This document shows, piece after piece, positions 5,681 to 6,000 of a DNA stretch of 6,000 bases; position 1 is the stretch's first letter; the number at the start of each line of letters is the position of its first letter. The notes beneath the pieces were generated by a model. The model did no database searches. It had not been told where the DNA came from and saw nothing but the letters and a program-made list of their open reading frames with translations. The stretch lies in NCBI GenBank assembly GCA_029287695.1, contig JARFQQ010000143.1, positions 1 through 6,000 on the forward strand, written 5' to 3'. This DNA is from Gammaproteobacteria bacterium. GTDB lineage: Bacteria; Pseudomonadota; Gammaproteobacteria; Chromatiales; Chromatiaceae. Both the position numbers and the translations under genes were made by a program.

Positions 5681-6000
5681 CAGTCTTGATCCTCGTGGTT
5701 GAGAGCATGCGCAGCAGCAATGACGGCCTGTCCCAGCGCGAGCCCGCCGTCATTGGCAGGAACGCGGCGATGAGTAAGCACCCGCAAGCCCTCTCTTTGC
5801 AGCAGCTGCTCGACAAGGGTGAACAATGTGGCGTTCTGGAATACGCCACCCGACAGGGCAACCGTTTCGATTTGCTGTTGCCGGGAGAGTTTACGGGCCA
5901 TGCGGGAAATGGCGACTGCGAGCCCTTTGTGAAAGCGTTCACTGATGATTGCAGTCTCTCGCCCTTGCTGCAAGTCCTTCATCAGCTGCCGCCACATCGG
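5680..6000 (-). CDS. hypF: Carbamoyltransferase HypF, C-terminal end (5' part outside window)
   Basis: HypF uses carbamoyl phosphate and ATP to make carbamoyl-adenylate and transfers the carbamoyl group to the C-terminal cysteine of HypE. Only the last 106 codons are present, in an open frame that runs off the right edge; the full protein is usually about 750 residues. The visible part is the end of the Kae1/TsaD-like carbamoyltransferase domain. It contains SERFHKGLA, then VALSGGVFQN followed by the RVLTHRRVPANDGGLALGQA signature. The Asp of NDGG corresponds to a metal-binding residue in this fold. The acylphosphatase, zinc-finger and YrdC domains would lie upstream. The stop TGA 5682-5680 shares one base with the hypC ATG, so the operon continues to the right and its promoter is not in the window. 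Confidence 0.95.
   Translation of the reverse strand, partial: PMWRQLMKDLQQGRETAIISERFHKGLAVAISRMARKLSRQQQIETVALSGGVFQNATLFTLVEQLLQREGLRVLTHRRVPANDGGLALGQAVIAAAHALNHEDQD

Noticed and set aside
5241..5702. 153-codon plus-strand frame across the hypC and isomerase genes
   Set aside because: It spans two real genes on the other strand with no domain pattern of its own.
1..6000. tRNA, rRNA, CRISPR array, insertion sequence or attachment site
   Set aside because: Coding genes fill almost the whole window. I saw no array of direct repeats, no terminal inverted repeats with a transposase and no tRNA-like folding segment.

Overview
The window reads as a chromosomal segment of a GC-rich proteobacterium, most likely a gammaproteobacterium. 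MobA and the TSUP (sulfite exporter/YfcA-type) permease both resemble their E. coli counterparts closely, and HypD keeps the E. coli numbering of its key cysteines. Hydrogenase maturation genes next to an SQR-like flavoprotein suggest a sulfur- and/or hydrogen-oxidising lifestyle. The lifestyle and taxon are inferences; there is no rRNA or phylogenetic marker here.

Layout. Positions 1-429 (+) hold the C-terminal end of a sulfide:quinone oxidoreductase-like FAD flavoprotein. Its reading frame is cut by an in-frame TGA at 256-258 but continues open and protein-like to a TAA at 427-429. Positions 430-482 are a short convergent gap with a perfect 6-bp GC hairpin. From 483 to the right edge everything is on the minus strand. 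In transcription order (right to left) the genes are hypF (3' end only), hypC, a GmhA-like SIS-domain sugar-phosphate isomerase gene, hypD, hypE, a nickel/cobalt permease gene of the HX4DH type, mobA and a TSUP-family permease gene. All junctions are overlaps of 1 or 4 bases (TGATG, ATGA, GTGA) or gaps of 5-10 bases. They are therefore almost certainly one operon whose promoter lies beyond the right edge.

How the genes fit together. HypF makes the carbamoyl group and hands it to the C-terminal cysteine of HypE, which turns it into a thiocyanate. HypC and HypD form the scaffold on which the Fe(CN)2CO unit of [NiFe]-hydrogenase is assembled. The permease would import Ni2+ for the same active site. 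MobA makes the guanine dinucleotide form of the molybdenum cofactor, so this operon appears to serve two metal-cofactor pathways. The TSUP permease may move a small sulfur-containing or organic anion. hypA and hypB are not in the window.

The two points most worth a second look are the TGA-interrupted but otherwise intact tail of the SQR-like gene, and the isomerase gene, with all catalytic residues present, inserted between hypC and hypD. The ORFs opposite the hyp and mob genes look like shadows. I see no tRNA, rRNA, CRISPR array, insertion sequence or integration site.
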